Shown here: positions 7,925 through 17,682 of the stretch, in pieces | Layout: each line of letters begins with the position of its first letter | Numbering within the stretch: position 1 is the first letter of the stretch | Assembly: GCA_016703765.1 (NCBI GenBank) | Contig: JADJBL010000020.1 | Span: 45,631 to 109,630 of the forward strand | DNA: 64,000 bases | Origin: Saprospirales bacterium | GTDB lineage: Bacteria > Bacteroidota > Bacteroidia > Chitinophagales > Saprospiraceae | Direction: 5' to 3' | Made by a program: the position numbers and the translations under genes | The notes under the pieces: generated by a model | What the model was told of the DNA's origin: nothing | Seen by the model: only the letters and a program-made list of their open reading frames with translations | Databases searched by the model: none

Positions 7925-9979
7925 ATGAGACAGATTTTACTTCTTTGTTTGTTCCTGCTTTGCGCAAGTGCCGTGTCATTTGCCCAAATTACCGTCCTGG
8001 ACTTTGAAACTCCGGGTACCACCACCTCTTTCCAGTACTTCGGCAGTCCGCTGGATGGTTCGCTGAACCAGACTATTCCTAATCCCAACTCCTCGGGCAT
8101 TAACACCAGCGCCACGGTTGCCGAATTTATCAAACCGGCGGGCGCCCAGACCCAGGTCTGGGCCGGCGCATTTTCCAACCCGAACCCCACGGTGTTGCTC
8201 GACGCCACCACGGGCAAGATTTGCGTGAAAGTCCACATGGATCACCTCGGAAACCTGGGCCTGAAAATGGAGAACTCCACCAATGGCGGCTCCAACTGGA
8301 TCACCACAGTACCCAACACCCTGGTCAACCAGTGGGAGGAACTGTGCTTCGACTTTAACATTCCTTCCATCGAACTGCCCAACGCTCCGGCTGCCGGATT
8401 TATCTACCAGACCCTTGTCTTCTTCTTCGACTTCGGTACGGGCGGCGGCGCCACGGATGTGACGAGCTATCTGGACGATGTGACCATCCACCCCGATCTG
8501 GTGGTCACCCCTATCCTCGATTTTGAAACCGCACCGTTCACTACCAATTTCCAGTATTTCGGAAGCACCCTGGATGGGACCTTCACCTCGGTGATTCCCA
8601 ATCCGAACAGCTCCGGGATCAATACCAGCGCCAATGTGGTGGAGTATATCAAACCCCTCGACGCACAAGTATGGGCAGGCGCATTTTCCAACCCGAATCC
8701 CACCACCTTGCTCGATGTAACGACGGCTGGGCAAGTGTGCGTCAAGGTACACATGGACCATATCGGCAACCTGAACCTCAAGCTCGAGAACTCCACTACG
8801 GGGGGGAGCAACTGGGGACAAACCGTGGCGAATACCCTGGTCAATGAGTGGGAGGAACTGTGTTTTGATGTCAGCATACCCTCCAATGAGGCGCCCAACA
8901 CGCCGGCAGCGGGCCATATTTATCAGACCGTTACCGTCTTTTTTGACTTCCAGGTTGAGGGGGCCAACTCCAATTACACTTCCTACTTCGACGACATCCT
9001 GATCAAAGGAGGCGGCGGACCCCAACAGGGCATCGCTACCTTCCGCGTGAATATGAACGACTACTCCGGCTCCTTCACCAATGTATATGTGAGCGGCGGT
9101 TTCAACAACTGGTCTGGCGATGCCAATCCGATGGCCGACCCGGACGCCGACGGCATTTGGGAAGCTGAAATTCCGCTTTTCCCGGGCGTCATCGAATACA
9201 AATTCACTATCGACAACTGGGCGGCTCAGGAAGAATTCAACGGCCTGGAAGAATGCACGATCACCGACCCGAGCGGACAGTTCCACAACCGGAAACTGGT
9301 CTTCGCCGGCGACGAGATCCTCCCGGCGTTTTGCTTCAACAGCTGCTACGAATGCGGCCAGTCAGTGTCCCTGACCTTCGAACTGGGTATGGGCGATGTA
9401 ACCCCCAGCCCCGACGGCGTTTGGCTTTGCGGAGGCGGCAACTTTGATTCCCCGGGCGGACGTTTCAAAATGGACGATAGCGACGCCGACGGCGTGTACA
9501 CCATTTCGATAGAAAGAGGAATTGGCTTTGAAAGCTTCTTCACTTTCGCCAACGGCAATTGCCCCGATTTCTCCTGCAAGGAAAACATCGCCAGACAATC
9601 CTGCGCTCAAGCGCAGAACTTCAACGACCGCTTCCTGCCCGCCATCGCTCAGGATACTGTGGTGGCTACTTGCTTCGGTCTTTGCTCCGACAACTCGGAG
9701 TGCATCGTAAGCACCAGGGAACTGGCCATCGACGAAAACCTGTTCAGCGTTCAACCCACGCTTACCAACGGCCAGGTCCTGGTGAGCTTCAAGCAGCAAG
9801 ATGCACAGGCCAAGGAACTGGTCCTCCTGAACGCATTGGGTCAATCCATCAGCCGTGTGTCTCTCGAAGCGCAAACCGATTCCTATGAATTGGATCTGAG
9901 CCAGTATGGAGCCGGCATCTACCTGATCCATGTGCGCATGGGCGATCGGATGGCCATGAAGAAAGTGGTGAAAGAATAG
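7925..9979 (+). CDS. T9SS-secreted carbohydrate-binding protein with duplicated modules
   Basis: A 684-residue secreted protein. The signal peptide (about 1-20, ...SAVSFAQ) is followed by two homologous modules of about 170 residues starting at 25 and 197 (shared LDFET, FQYFG, NPNSSGINTSA, VWAGAFSNPNPT, LVNxWEELCFD), probably beta-sandwich glycan binders. Two smaller beta-sandwich domains follow, resembling AMPK/CBM48 starch-binding folds (about 369-455, VYVSGGFNNWSGDANPM; about 480-590). The tail (about 606-684) is a type A T9SS sorting domain. No catalytic motif is seen. As the first gene of a PUL with GH16 enzymes, it may present a beta-glucan at the cell surface. Confidence 0.8.
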   Translation: MRQILLLCLFLLCASAVSFAQITVLDFETPGTTTSFQYFGSPLDGSLNQTIPNPNSSGINTSATVAEFIKPAGAQTQVWAGAFSNPNPTVLLDATTGKICVKVHMDHLGNLGLKMENSTNGGSNWITTVPNTLVNQWEELCFDFNIPSIELPNAPAAGFIYQTLVFFFDFGTGGGATDVTSYLDDVTIHPDLVVTPILDFETAPFTTNFQYFGSTLDGTFTSVIPNPNSSGINTSANVVEYIKPLDAQVWAGAFSNPNPTTLLDVTTAGQVCVKVHMDHIGNLNLKLENSTTGGSNWGQTVANTLVNEWEELCFDVSIPSNEAPNTPAAGHIYQTVTVFFDFQVEGANSNYTSYFDDILIKGGGGPQQGIATFRVNMNDYSGSFTNVYVSGGFNNWSGDANPMADPDADGIWEAEIPLFPGVIEYKFTIDNWAAQEEFNGLEECTITDPSGQFHNRKLVFAGDEILPAFCFNSCYECGQSVSLTFELGMGDVTPSPDGVWLCGGGNFDSPGGRFKMDDSDADGVYTISIERGIGFESFFTFANGNCPDFSCKENIARQSCAQAQNFNDRFLPAIAQDTVVATCFGLCSDNSECIVSTRELAIDENLFSVQPTLTNGQVLVSFKQQDAQAKELVLLNALGQSISRVSLEAQTDSYELDLSQYGAGIYLIHVRMGDRMAMKKVVKE

Positions 9980-10000
9980 AACAACGAAAAAATACCGGGT

Positions 10001-13000
10001 ATGAAAAAGTATTCCCTTCTACCATTTTTGTTCCTGTTCAGCCCCCTCGTGCTGTTTTCGCAGTTCCGGGTTAGCGGGACGGTCACCGACGAAACGGATG
10101 GCCTGACCATTATCGGAGCCAACATCCTCGTCAAGGGATCAAATGCCGGAACGACCACCGATCTGGACGGCCGCTATGAACTGGATGCGCCCGGGCCCGA
10201 TGCGGTCCTGGTATTTACCTACATCGGCTTCCGGACCGTCGAAATTCCCGTAGACAACCGCACGCGCATCGACGTAGTCATGCAGGTGGAAGCCTCCTTG
10301 CTCGACGAGATCGTCGTGGTGGGCTACGGGGTGGAAAAACGCAGCAACATCAGCGGCTCGGTTTCCATCATCAACAGCGATGAATTTTCGGAGACGCCCA
10401 TCCTCAGGACTGAGCAAGCCCTTCAGGGCCGTACGGCCGGGGTGCAGGTGGCTCACAATTCGGGCTCCCCTGGCAGCGCCCTGACCGTCCGCATCCGAGG
10501 GGTGGGCACGATCAACAACAGCGACCCGCTCTACATCGTGGACGGGATTCCGGTAGAAGGGATTGATTTTCTCAACCCGAACGACATTGAAAGCATCAAC
10601 GTACTGAAAGACGCCGCGTCCTCCGCGATCTACGGATCGCGGGGGGCCAACGGTGTCGTCCTCATCACCACCAAGGGCGGTAAGCTCAACCAGGAGGGGA
10701 TGATCGAATACAACGGGTATTACGGGATGCAGAGCCCCTGGAAAATGATCAACCTGCTCAGCGCCCGGGAATACGCCATCATTCAAAACGAGGCCTTTAT
10801 CGCCGCAGGCAAGACCCCTCGGCCCGAATTTGCCAACCCCGACGCGCTCGGGGAGGGCACCAACTGGCTGGATGCAATTTTTGAGCCGGCGCCCACCATG
10901 AGCCACCAACTGACGCTGACCGGCGGTTCGGAGCGCTCTGCTTACGGGGTTTCGGCCAATTACTTCGAACAGGACGGGATCGTCGGAGGCGCCAAATCGG
11001 GCTTCGAACGAGCTACCGTGAGGTTTAACACCAACCACCAGCTGAAAAAATGGCTGACGGTCGGCAACACCCTGGGCTTCACCTGGCTGAAGCGCCAATT
11101 TTTGCCCGAAAACAATGAATTTACCACCCCGCTGGTGCGGGCGCTCAACATGGACCCGGTGACGCCGATCCGCAAGGCCGACGGGACCTATGCCTATTCG
11201 CTCTATGCGGATACGGATATCGTCAACCCCTTGAATGCAATCGAGCAGACCCACGATACCTGGCGAAGCAATCGCCTGGTGGGGTCCGTCTTCGCCGAGA
11301 TCCGCATCATGGAAGGCCTGAGCGTTCGCTCTACCTATAGCCTGGACGCCACTTATGCTACCCAGAATACTTTCTATCCCTTGTACGACCTGAGCAATAT
11401 CCCCGAATTGAGCGACGCTCCCGGGGGAGAAAAAACGGAGACCAATTCGGTGGCGATCGGGAACAACACCTGGAGAAACTGGCAGTGGGAAAACGTCCTG
11501 ATTTACAAAAAGCAATTCGGCCTTTCTCACGACTTTACCTTCACAGCCGGTACGACTGCCCTGGAGAACCGCCACGATTACAGCGGGGGCGCCAATACGA
11601 ACCTGCCCTCCAACGACCCGGAGGACGCATACATCTCCAATACGATCGACCCGATCGAGTCGCAGAGCTCCTATCAGGGCGCTAGCGAATCCTCCTTATT
11701 TTCCTACTTCGGAAGGGTGAACTACGGTTTTGCCAATAAGTACATCGTTTCCGCCACATTCCGGGCCGACGGATCTTCCCGCTTCGGACGCAACAATCGC
11801 GTGGGGTATTTTCCCTCCTTCTCCGCAGCCTGGCTGATCAGCGAGGAGGATTTCTGGAATATTCCCATGATTAACTTCCTCAAGCTGCGGGGCAGCTGGG
11901 GACGCAACGGCAACGACCGGATTGGAAACTACAGCTATTCCACCCTGGTCTATTCCGGCCAGAACTACACCTTTGGCCCCACAGAGACGATTACCAACGG
12001 TAGCGTTTCCCTGGTTTCGGCCAACCCCGACCTGAAATGGGAGACCAGCACCCAGACCGACTTTGGTCTCGACCTGGAGCTCCTCGAAGGTCAGATCGGA
12101 CTGATCGCCGACTACTACGTCAAGCAGACGACCGATATGCTCTATGCCGCGCCCATCCCGCTCGTAGCGGGTACCGATCCCCCGATCCGGAATATCGGCA
12201 GCGTCGAAAACAAAGGCTGGGAATTCGCGGTCTTTTTCCGCAATCGCAAATCTGCTCTCAAATACGACCTGGGCGGCAATATTTCCTTCGTCCAAAACCG
12301 GGTGACCAGCCTGGGACAAGGCGGCGACCCCATTCCCTCCGGCCGTGTCCAATCTGCCAATGCCTTTGCCGCAAAAACCGAGGTGGGACATCCCATGGGC
12401 TCCTTCTTCGGCTATGTGACAGACGGGATCTTCCAGTCCCAGCAAGAAGTGGAGGCCCACGCCTTTCAAAACGAAGGCACTGCCGCAGGCGATATCCGTT
12501 TTATGGACCTGAACGGCGACAATGTGATCGATGTCGAAGACCAAACCTATATCGGCAACCCGATTCCGGATTTCACCTATGGCCTGACCGCAAATGTGGA
12601 ATTCAAGGGATTCGACCTGGGCGTGTTCCTGCAGGGCTCCGAAGGCAATGACATATACAACTCCACGGTTCGCTACGACTTTACCTATGTCAACCGGCCC
12701 GTGTCCGTCCTGAATCGCTGGACCGGCCCCGGTACTTCGGATTTCGAGCCCCGCGCGAACCTCAACGACCCCAACCAGAACGCCCGGATCTCCGACCGTT
12801 TTGTGGAGGATGGCACTTACCTGCGGGTGAAAAACGTCCAGCTGGGGTATAATTTCCCCAAGGCCCTGACGCAAAGAGCCCGTCTGAGCAAGTTTCGGAT
12901 CTATGTATCCGCGCAAAACCTGTTGACTTACACAAATTATTCAGGTCTGGACCCGGAGATCGGGACCATCGGCGGCACCCTGGAAATGGGCATCGACCGG

Positions 13001-13054
13001 GGTTTCTATCCACAAGCCCGGACCTTGCTGGGAGGGATTTCCCTCGGCTTTTGA
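10001..13054 (+). CDS. SusC/RagA-type TonB-dependent outer-membrane transporter
   Basis: A 1017-residue SusC-family transporter that imports oligosaccharides across the outer membrane with its SusD lid. It has a signal peptide, a carboxypeptidase-regulatory-like beta domain (about 22-100, VSGTVTDETDGLTIIGANI), the DEIVVVGYG segment, a plug with the family signature LKDAASSAIYGSRGANGVVLITTKGG, and a beta-barrel ending in a C-terminal aromatic. The length is normal. It starts 21 bp after the preceding stop and is followed 40 bp later by SusD, consistent with one operon. The GH16 enzymes downstream point to laminarin-like beta-1,3-glucan as cargo (inference). Confidence 0.95.
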   Translation: MKKYSLLPFLFLFSPLVLFSQFRVSGTVTDETDGLTIIGANILVKGSNAGTTTDLDGRYELDAPGPDAVLVFTYIGFRTVEIPVDNRTRIDVVMQVEASLLDEIVVVGYGVEKRSNISGSVSIINSDEFSETPILRTEQALQGRTAGVQVAHNSGSPGSALTVRIRGVGTINNSDPLYIVDGIPVEGIDFLNPNDIESINVLKDAASSAIYGSRGANGVVLITTKGGKLNQEGMIEYNGYYGMQSPWKMINLLSAREYAIIQNEAFIAAGKTPRPEFANPDALGEGTNWLDAIFEPAPTMSHQLTLTGGSERSAYGVSANYFEQDGIVGGAKSGFERATVRFNTNHQLKKWLTVGNTLGFTWLKRQFLPENNEFTTPLVRALNMDPVTPIRKADGTYAYSLYADTDIVNPLNAIEQTHDTWRSNRLVGSVFAEIRIMEGLSVRSTYSLDATYATQNTFYPLYDLSNIPELSDAPGGEKTETNSVAIGNNTWRNWQWENVLIYKKQFGLSHDFTFTAGTTALENRHDYSGGANTNLPSNDPEDAYISNTIDPIESQSSYQGASESSLFSYFGRVNYGFANKYIVSATFRADGSSRFGRNNRVGYFPSFSAAWLISEEDFWNIPMINFLKLRGSWGRNGNDRIGNYSYSTLVYSGQNYTFGPTETITNGSVSLVSANPDLKWETSTQTDFGLDLELLEGQIGLIADYYVKQTTDMLYAAPIPLVAGTDPPIRNIGSVENKGWEFAVFFRNRKSALKYDLGGNISFVQNRVTSLGQGGDPIPSGRVQSANAFAAKTEVGHPMGSFFGYVTDGIFQSQQEVEAHAFQNEGTAAGDIRFMDLNGDNVIDVEDQTYIGNPIPDFTYGLTANVEFKGFDLGVFLQGSEGNDIYNSTVRYDFTYVNRPVSVLNRWTGPGTSDFEPRANLNDPNQNARISDRFVEDGTYLRVKNVQLGYNFPKALTQRARLSKFRIYVSAQNLLTYTNYSGLDPEIGTIGGTLEMGIDRGFYPQARTLLGGISLGF

Positions 13055-13094
13055 TAAAAATGAAGATTGCGGTCATCCATAAAATTGAGCTCTA

Positions 13095-14585
13095 ATGAAA
13101 GCGAAAATGATTCCTCTCTTCCTGCTGACCGTCCTGTTTACCTTTGGTTCCTGTACCAAGGATTTTCTGGAAAAAAGCCCCCCGATCGGGGTGACGGAAG
13201 AAAATTTCTATAAAACCGAGGCTGACGCCATTGCCGCCGTCAATGCGGCTTATGCAGCCCTGCAGTTCGAACTTTCGCCCGGCGGCCATTTCCGTTGGTT
13301 TTGGGGCGATATCATGTCGGACGACTCCGAAAAAGGAGGCTCGGGCGACAACGACGTAAACGAGTTGCTTCAACTGGAGACCTTTCAGGGACCGGCTAAT
13401 ACCGATCTGCTGGAGGCGGAATGGGGCGCCAATTTTCAAGGCATCTACCGCGCCAACGTCGTGCTGGAAAAAGTACCGGCCATCGAAATGAACGGCAATC
13501 TCAAGGCCCGCATCCTGGCGGAGGCCAAATTCATCCGGGCCTGGTTTTTCTACAACCTGGTGACGGTTTTCGGCGGAGTGCCCCTGGTAGACCATACCCT
13601 GGCCGCCAGCGAATACAACATGCCGCGTGCTTCTGCCACCGAAGTCTGGGACCTGATCGAAACCGACCTTACCGAGGCGGCGCGCGACCTTCCGCTTCGC
13701 AGCGAGTACGAACCAATCGACATTGGACGGATCACCAAAGGCGCCGCTCAGGCGCTCCTGGTGAAGACCTATCTGTGGCGCCAGAATTGGGTCGCCGCCC
13801 AGCAAACAGCTGAAGAAATTATCAATTCCGGTGAATATGTCCTCGCGGCCGATTACGCCACGATTTTCACACTGGAAGGGGAGAACGGCCCCGAGTCTGT
13901 GTTCGAAATCCAGTATATGAACGCCTCCGGCGGTAACTGGGGGAAAAATAACGCCAACGAAGGAACCTTCACCAATGTGTTCCAGCGGGCCAGGGGGCAG
14001 TTTGAGGGCTATGGCTTCAATATTCCGACCCAGGACCTGGTCGATGAGTTTTTCGACGGAGGGGAAGAAGACCCGAGGCTGGAGGCCACCGTTTTTCGGG
14101 AGGGCGAACCCATGGGCGATCGGGGTGTTTTCACCAAAGAAGCCACCGGGCAGCCTTTCGACTATTACCCGAAGAAAAATTTCAACAACAAGAGCGAGGA
14201 AGCGCCTTTCGGCGATCCGAACCCCAACGGCGGGACGAACGACCGCGTGATCCGCTATGCCGACGTATTGCTCATGCATGCGGAAGCGGCCTGGCATAAC
14301 GGTGCGGAGGAAGCGGCCCGCGGCTCGCTCAACGAAGTTCGCCTAAGGGTTGGCGTTCCGGTTATCAATGCTTCAGGGGATGCGCTGCTACAGGCAATCT
14401 ATCGCGAGCGCCGGCTGGAGCTCTCCATGGAAGGCCACCGCTTCTTCGATCTGGTCCGCACCGGCAGAGCAGTAGCGGAGTTGGGCCCCCTTGGGTTCCA
14501 ACAGGGAATTCACGAGGTGTTCCCGATTCCCGAATCGCAGATCCAGGCTACCAACGGAGCTTTGACGCAAAATAACGGGTATTGA
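13095..14585 (+). CDS. SusD/RagB family surface lipoprotein
   Basis: A 496-residue glycan-binding lipoprotein that caps the SusC barrel. The lipoprotein signal ends at C20 (FTFGSC). The SusD N-terminal signature DFLEKSPP...FYKTEADAIAAVNAAYAAL and TPR-like helices follow, and the C-terminal RERRLELSMEGHRFFDLVRTG motif is diagnostic of SusD proteins. The length fits the family. It is directly paired with the SusC gene upstream. Ligand specificity is not readable from the sequence. Confidence 0.95.
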   Translation: MKAKMIPLFLLTVLFTFGSCTKDFLEKSPPIGVTEENFYKTEADAIAAVNAAYAALQFELSPGGHFRWFWGDIMSDDSEKGGSGDNDVNELLQLETFQGPANTDLLEAEWGANFQGIYRANVVLEKVPAIEMNGNLKARILAEAKFIRAWFFYNLVTVFGGVPLVDHTLAASEYNMPRASATEVWDLIETDLTEAARDLPLRSEYEPIDIGRITKGAAQALLVKTYLWRQNWVAAQQTAEEIINSGEYVLAADYATIFTLEGENGPESVFEIQYMNASGGNWGKNNANEGTFTNVFQRARGQFEGYGFNIPTQDLVDEFFDGGEEDPRLEATVFREGEPMGDRGVFTKEATGQPFDYYPKKNFNNKSEEAPFGDPNPNGGTNDRVIRYADVLLMHAEAAWHNGAEEAARGSLNEVRLRVGVPVINASGDALLQAIYRERRLELSMEGHRFFDLVRTGRAVAELGPLGFQQGIHEVFPIPESQIQATNGALTQNNGY

Positions 14586-14606
14586 ATCAACTGAAAATCA
14601 CAAGCA

Positions 14607-15455
14607 ATGAACCGTTTTATTCTTTATAGCGCCTTTATGCTTTTCCTCGGAGGAACTGCCTTTGTTTCCTGCCTTCCTTTAGAAGAAGAAGATATCGACC
14701 TGGGGCCTCTTCCGGCAGCTCCGGAATTCTCAGCCGTTGTAATGCCCGAGGACTCCAACCTGGTGGTGATCACCGTATTATCGGATGGGTACTTCGACCT
14801 GTTGTGGGACCTGCCCGGCCGAAATCCGAAGACCTCCAAGGAGGCCGTCGATACCATCCTTTACAGCAAGGCTGGAACTTATACGGTCACCCTCCATATT
14901 TCCAGCGATGGGGGCAATGGATCTTCCTCTGCGAAACAAGAGGTCGTCATCCTCAAAGACGCCACTCTTCCCTGCGATCCGACCATTTCCCTGCTTACCG
15001 GCGAATGCGGGCTCGAAGGGAAATGCTGGACTTTCAGCCATGCGGCGGGAGCGGTGAGCGTGGGGCCGACTTATGGGTCCACCGAATGGTACACCTCTCC
15101 GGTCGATGGCCTGCAGGTGGATCAATACGACGACCAATATTGCTTCTATTTTGAGGACCTGGTCTTTGCGTACAACAACAACGGCCTGACGGTCAATCCC
15201 TGGAACGGCTACTCGGCCGAGCCCCTGGATTTGCCTCCCGGAGAGTGGTTATACAGCAAGGGCACGGGCGCCAACGGGGCGGATCAGATCATCATTCCCG
15301 ATACCCATTTCATGGGGGTTCGCGACTGCGACAACGTGCTGGATGTGGTGATTCTTACGGAAGACCAGCTCGTGGTGCGGGGACGGATTGCGGGGCAGGA
15401 TGGCGTGCCGGCGGCGGAAGGATGGTTTGAGCTTTCTTTTGAGCCGGCTCAATGA
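14607..15455 (+). CDS. PKD-domain lipoprotein of the PUL, SusE/F-like position
   Basis: A 282-residue lipoprotein with a signal peptide ending at C22 (GTAFVSC). An acidic linker leads to a PKD-like beta-sandwich (about 35-115, with KAGTYTVTLHISSDGG). A C-terminal domain with paired cysteines (about 120-282, LLTGECGLEGKCWTFSHAAGA) resembles domains after PKD modules in surface glycan-binding proteins. It sits 21 bp after SusD, where surface glycan-binding proteins are usually encoded in PULs, so a role in binding beta-glucan at the cell surface is likely. No enzyme motif is visible. Confidence 0.75.
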   Translation: MNRFILYSAFMLFLGGTAFVSCLPLEEEDIDLGPLPAAPEFSAVVMPEDSNLVVITVLSDGYFDLLWDLPGRNPKTSKEAVDTILYSKAGTYTVTLHISSDGGNGSSSAKQEVVILKDATLPCDPTISLLTGECGLEGKCWTFSHAAGAVSVGPTYGSTEWYTSPVDGLQVDQYDDQYCFYFEDLVFAYNNNGLTVNPWNGYSAEPLDLPPGEWLYSKGTGANGADQIIIPDTHFMGVRDCDNVLDVVILTEDQLVVRGRIAGQDGVPAAEGWFELSFEPAQ

Positions 15456-15482
15456 GTGCGAAACAGTTGAAATTTTTTTGAC

Positions 15483-16304
15483 ATGAAATCTTATTCTTTT
15501 ATTCTAATAACCCTGATTGGGTTTGCCGGATTTTCCTGCAAGGAATCCACGGGTGAGTCGCCATCGGAGCGCAAGCTGGTCTGGTCGGATGAATTCGACT
15601 ACCAGGGCGCGCCCGACTCCAGCAAATGGGCTTTTCAGCTGGGCAACGGTTGCCCCGACATTTGCGGATGGGGCAACAACGAACGCCAGTATTACACCCG
15701 CAACCCCGAAAATGCGCGGGTGGAAAACGGCAATCTGGTGATCGAAGCCATTAAAAACGACAGCGCCTACAGCTCTGCCCGGCTCACCACCAACGGCAAG
15801 GCCGGTTGGAAATACGGCAGGGTAGAGGCCCGGATCGACCTCCCCACCGGTACCGGCACCTGGCCCGCGTTCTGGATGTTGCCCTCCGATTGGAAATACG
15901 GAGGCTGGCCCGCCAGCGGCGAAATAGACATCATGGAGCACGTGGGCTATGTGGTGGACAGCATTTTCGGCACCGTCCATACGGGCGCCTACAACCATGT
16001 GAAGGGGACTCAGAAAGGAGGCAAGATATTATCTGCCGATGCCGAGCAAAACTTTCACGTCTACGCCATCGAATGGAATGCCGAAAAGATCGATTTTTTC
16101 CTGGACGATACGCTCTATTTTACTTTTGCCAATGAGCATACCGGCTCCGAGGCCTGGCCTTTCGACCAGGATTTCTACCTGCTCCTCAACCTCGCGGTTG
16201 GAGGAAACTGGGGCGGAAAATTCGGCATCGACGATGCAATCTGGCCCCAGCGAATGGTAGTTGATTACGTTCGGGTCTATTCTCTGGAGAAGTTGAAAAG
16301 TTGA
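15483..16304 (+). CDS. GH16 endo-beta-glucanase lipoprotein (laminarinase-like)
   Basis: A 273-residue GH16 enzyme. The lipoprotein signal ends at C19 (FAGFSC). The catalytic motif is GEIDIME, with nucleophile E147, assisting D149 and acid/base E152. Flanking family motifs are LVWSDEFD, KYGRVEARIDLPTGTGTWPAFWML and LNLAVGGNWGG. The extra residue in EIDIME (ExDxxE) is typical of laminarinases and other beta-bulge GH16 enzymes cutting beta-1,3- or mixed-linkage glucans. The stop codon (16302-16304) and last residues EKLKS lie in the start of a CAACTTTTC-type repeat, so the C-terminal tail is repeat-derived. Confidence 0.93.
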   Translation: MKSYSFILITLIGFAGFSCKESTGESPSERKLVWSDEFDYQGAPDSSKWAFQLGNGCPDICGWGNNERQYYTRNPENARVENGNLVIEAIKNDSAYSSARLTTNGKAGWKYGRVEARIDLPTGTGTWPAFWMLPSDWKYGGWPASGEIDIMEHVGYVVDSIFGTVHTGAYNHVKGTQKGGKILSADAEQNFHVYAIEWNAEKIDFFLDDTLYFTFANEHTGSEAWPFDQDFYLLLNLAVGGNWGGKFGIDDAIWPQRMVVDYVRVYSLEKLKS

Positions 16305-16430
16305 AAAGTTTAAAGTTTAATGGAAGCCTTTTTGGCTTCGCCAAAAAGAAACTTTTCAACTTTTCAACTTTTCAACTTTTCAACTCTTCAACTCTTCAAC
16401 TCTTCAACTCTTCAACTCTTCAACTTCCGA
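16291..16430. repeat. Nine-base tandem repeats with inverted arms and an inner hairpin
   Basis: Left arm units AAGTTGAAA (16291-16312) are complementary to units TTTCAACTT from about 16349 on, which continue as TTCAACTCT copies to about 16430. A small hairpin between them (about 16327-16348) pairs GCCTTTTTGGC with GCCAAAAAG. The array separates the two GH16 genes and supplies the stop codon of the first. Confidence 0.85.
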
Positions 16431-16454
16431 AAATTAATGCCAAACCAAAAGAAT

Positions 16455-17666
16455 ATGAAAAACCTGAAGATTTATACCCTCCTCGTCCTTGCCTTCGCCA
16501 TTGGTTGTTACGAGGACAAAGACGGCAATCCGCCGCCGCTGGATTTGCCCTCCCTTTCCATTACCGACTTGAATCTCACGGAAGGAGATGAGGACTTTAT
16601 CGCCTCCTTCGAGGTGACCCTCACGGGGACCAACACTACCAACGTCGTGGTGAGTCTCGCTTCTTTGAGCAGATCGGCCGAGGCGGAAGTGGATTACAAG
16701 ATCATCAATCCGGAAACCATGATCTTTGCGCCGGGGGAAACCTCGAAGAGCATCCAGGTCGAAATCGTTGGGGACGAATTGCTGGAAGGGAAGGAGGAAT
16801 TCGAGCTCGTCCTGTTCAACCCGATCAACGCGACCATCTCCAAGGGTACCGGATTGGGCGTCATCGAAGATGATGAGATCGATAATTCGGAATTGATCAT
16901 CCCCTCCACGGGCTATACCACGCCTTTGACTTACCCCGGTTTTCACATCGTTTGGAAGGACGAATTCGACGGAACCTCCCTCGATCTGAACAACTGGACC
17001 TTCGAGATCGGAGACGGCTGCCCCAACAATTGCGGCTGGGGAAATAACGAATCGCAGTACTACCGGCAGGAAAACACCAAAATGGTCAATGGCCACCTGG
17101 TAATCGAGGCCAGGAAGCAGAATTTTGCGGGGAAAGAGTACACCTCCTCCCGCATCGTCACCAAGGGCAAAAAGGAATTCAAATACGGCCGCATCGATAT
17201 CCGGGCCGCCCTGCCCGAGGGTCAGGGCATCTGGCCCGCCCTCTGGATGCTGGGCGCCAACTTCAACTCTGTCGGTTGGCCCGCCTGCGGCGAAATGGAT
17301 ATCATGGAGCTGATCGGCAGCATTCCAAACCGCTCGAATTCCACGGTGCATTTCGGCGAAAACCTGAGCCAGCACGAATTCGTCGGCTCTTCGATCACCC
17401 TGCCCGGCAGCGCCAAATTCTCCGACGAATTTCACGTCTTTTCCATGAACTGGACCCAAAACCAGGCCCAGTTCCTGATGGACAACCAGGTGGTGCTGAC
17501 CATCACCCCCGCCGACCTCAACGGCCAACCCTACCCGTTCAACGAAATGTTCTTTTTCGTCTTTAACATCGCCGTGGGCGGCAACTGGCCCGGCTATCCG
17601 GACGCCACGACGCCCTTCCCGCAGCGCTTGATCGTAGATTATGTCCGGGTTTTTCAATTAAATTAA
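16455..17666 (+). CDS. GH16 endo-beta-glucanase lipoprotein with Calx-beta domain
   Basis: A 403-residue enzyme, starting at ATG 16455, which directly begins a lipoprotein signal peptide (MKNLKIYTLLV...IGC, C18); the frame is open further upstream only through the repeat array. Residues about 30-145 form a Calx-beta domain (VEIVGDELLEGKEEFELVLFNP). The GH16 domain follows, with VWKDEFDGT, KYGRIDIRAALPEGQGIWPALWML and catalytic GEMDIME (E280, D282, E285). It is a paralogue of the preceding GH16 gene with a different anchor domain, so the pair may cut the same beta-glucan at different distances from the membrane. This is the last gene of the PUL. Confidence 0.93.
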   Translation: MKNLKIYTLLVLAFAIGCYEDKDGNPPPLDLPSLSITDLNLTEGDEDFIASFEVTLTGTNTTNVVVSLASLSRSAEAEVDYKIINPETMIFAPGETSKSIQVEIVGDELLEGKEEFELVLFNPINATISKGTGLGVIEDDEIDNSELIIPSTGYTTPLTYPGFHIVWKDEFDGTSLDLNNWTFEIGDGCPNNCGWGNNESQYYRQENTKMVNGHLVIEARKQNFAGKEYTSSRIVTKGKKEFKYGRIDIRAALPEGQGIWPALWMLGANFNSVGWPACGEMDIMELIGSIPNRSNSTVHFGENLSQHEFVGSSITLPGSAKFSDEFHVFSMNWTQNQAQFLMDNQVVLTITPADLNGQPYPFNEMFFFVFNIAVGGNWPGYPDATTPFPQRLIVDYVRVFQLN

Positions 17667-17682
17667 AACTCATTAGCCTAAA

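Noticed and set aside
7846..7925. Standard -33/-7 promoter for the first PUL
   Set aside because: Only imperfect matches (TTCATTTG) at poor spacing were seen; I could not support a call.
10139..11575. Long minus-strand open frame of 478 codons inside the first SusC gene
   Set aside because: It is antisense to a clear SusC gene, has low-complexity composition and no family motif; a shadow of GC-rich codon use. The same holds for other long antisense frames at 7976-9286, 11696-12916, 13092-14297 and 41882-43186.
16349..16430. Possible CRISPR-like array
   Set aside because: Units of nine bases repeat without spacers of unique sequence; it is a simple tandem array with an inverted counterpart.
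16320..16454. N-terminal extension of the second GH16 through the repeat array
   Set aside because: The frame would encode a repetitive FSTLQLFN tract ahead of a perfect lipoprotein signal that starts at 16455.
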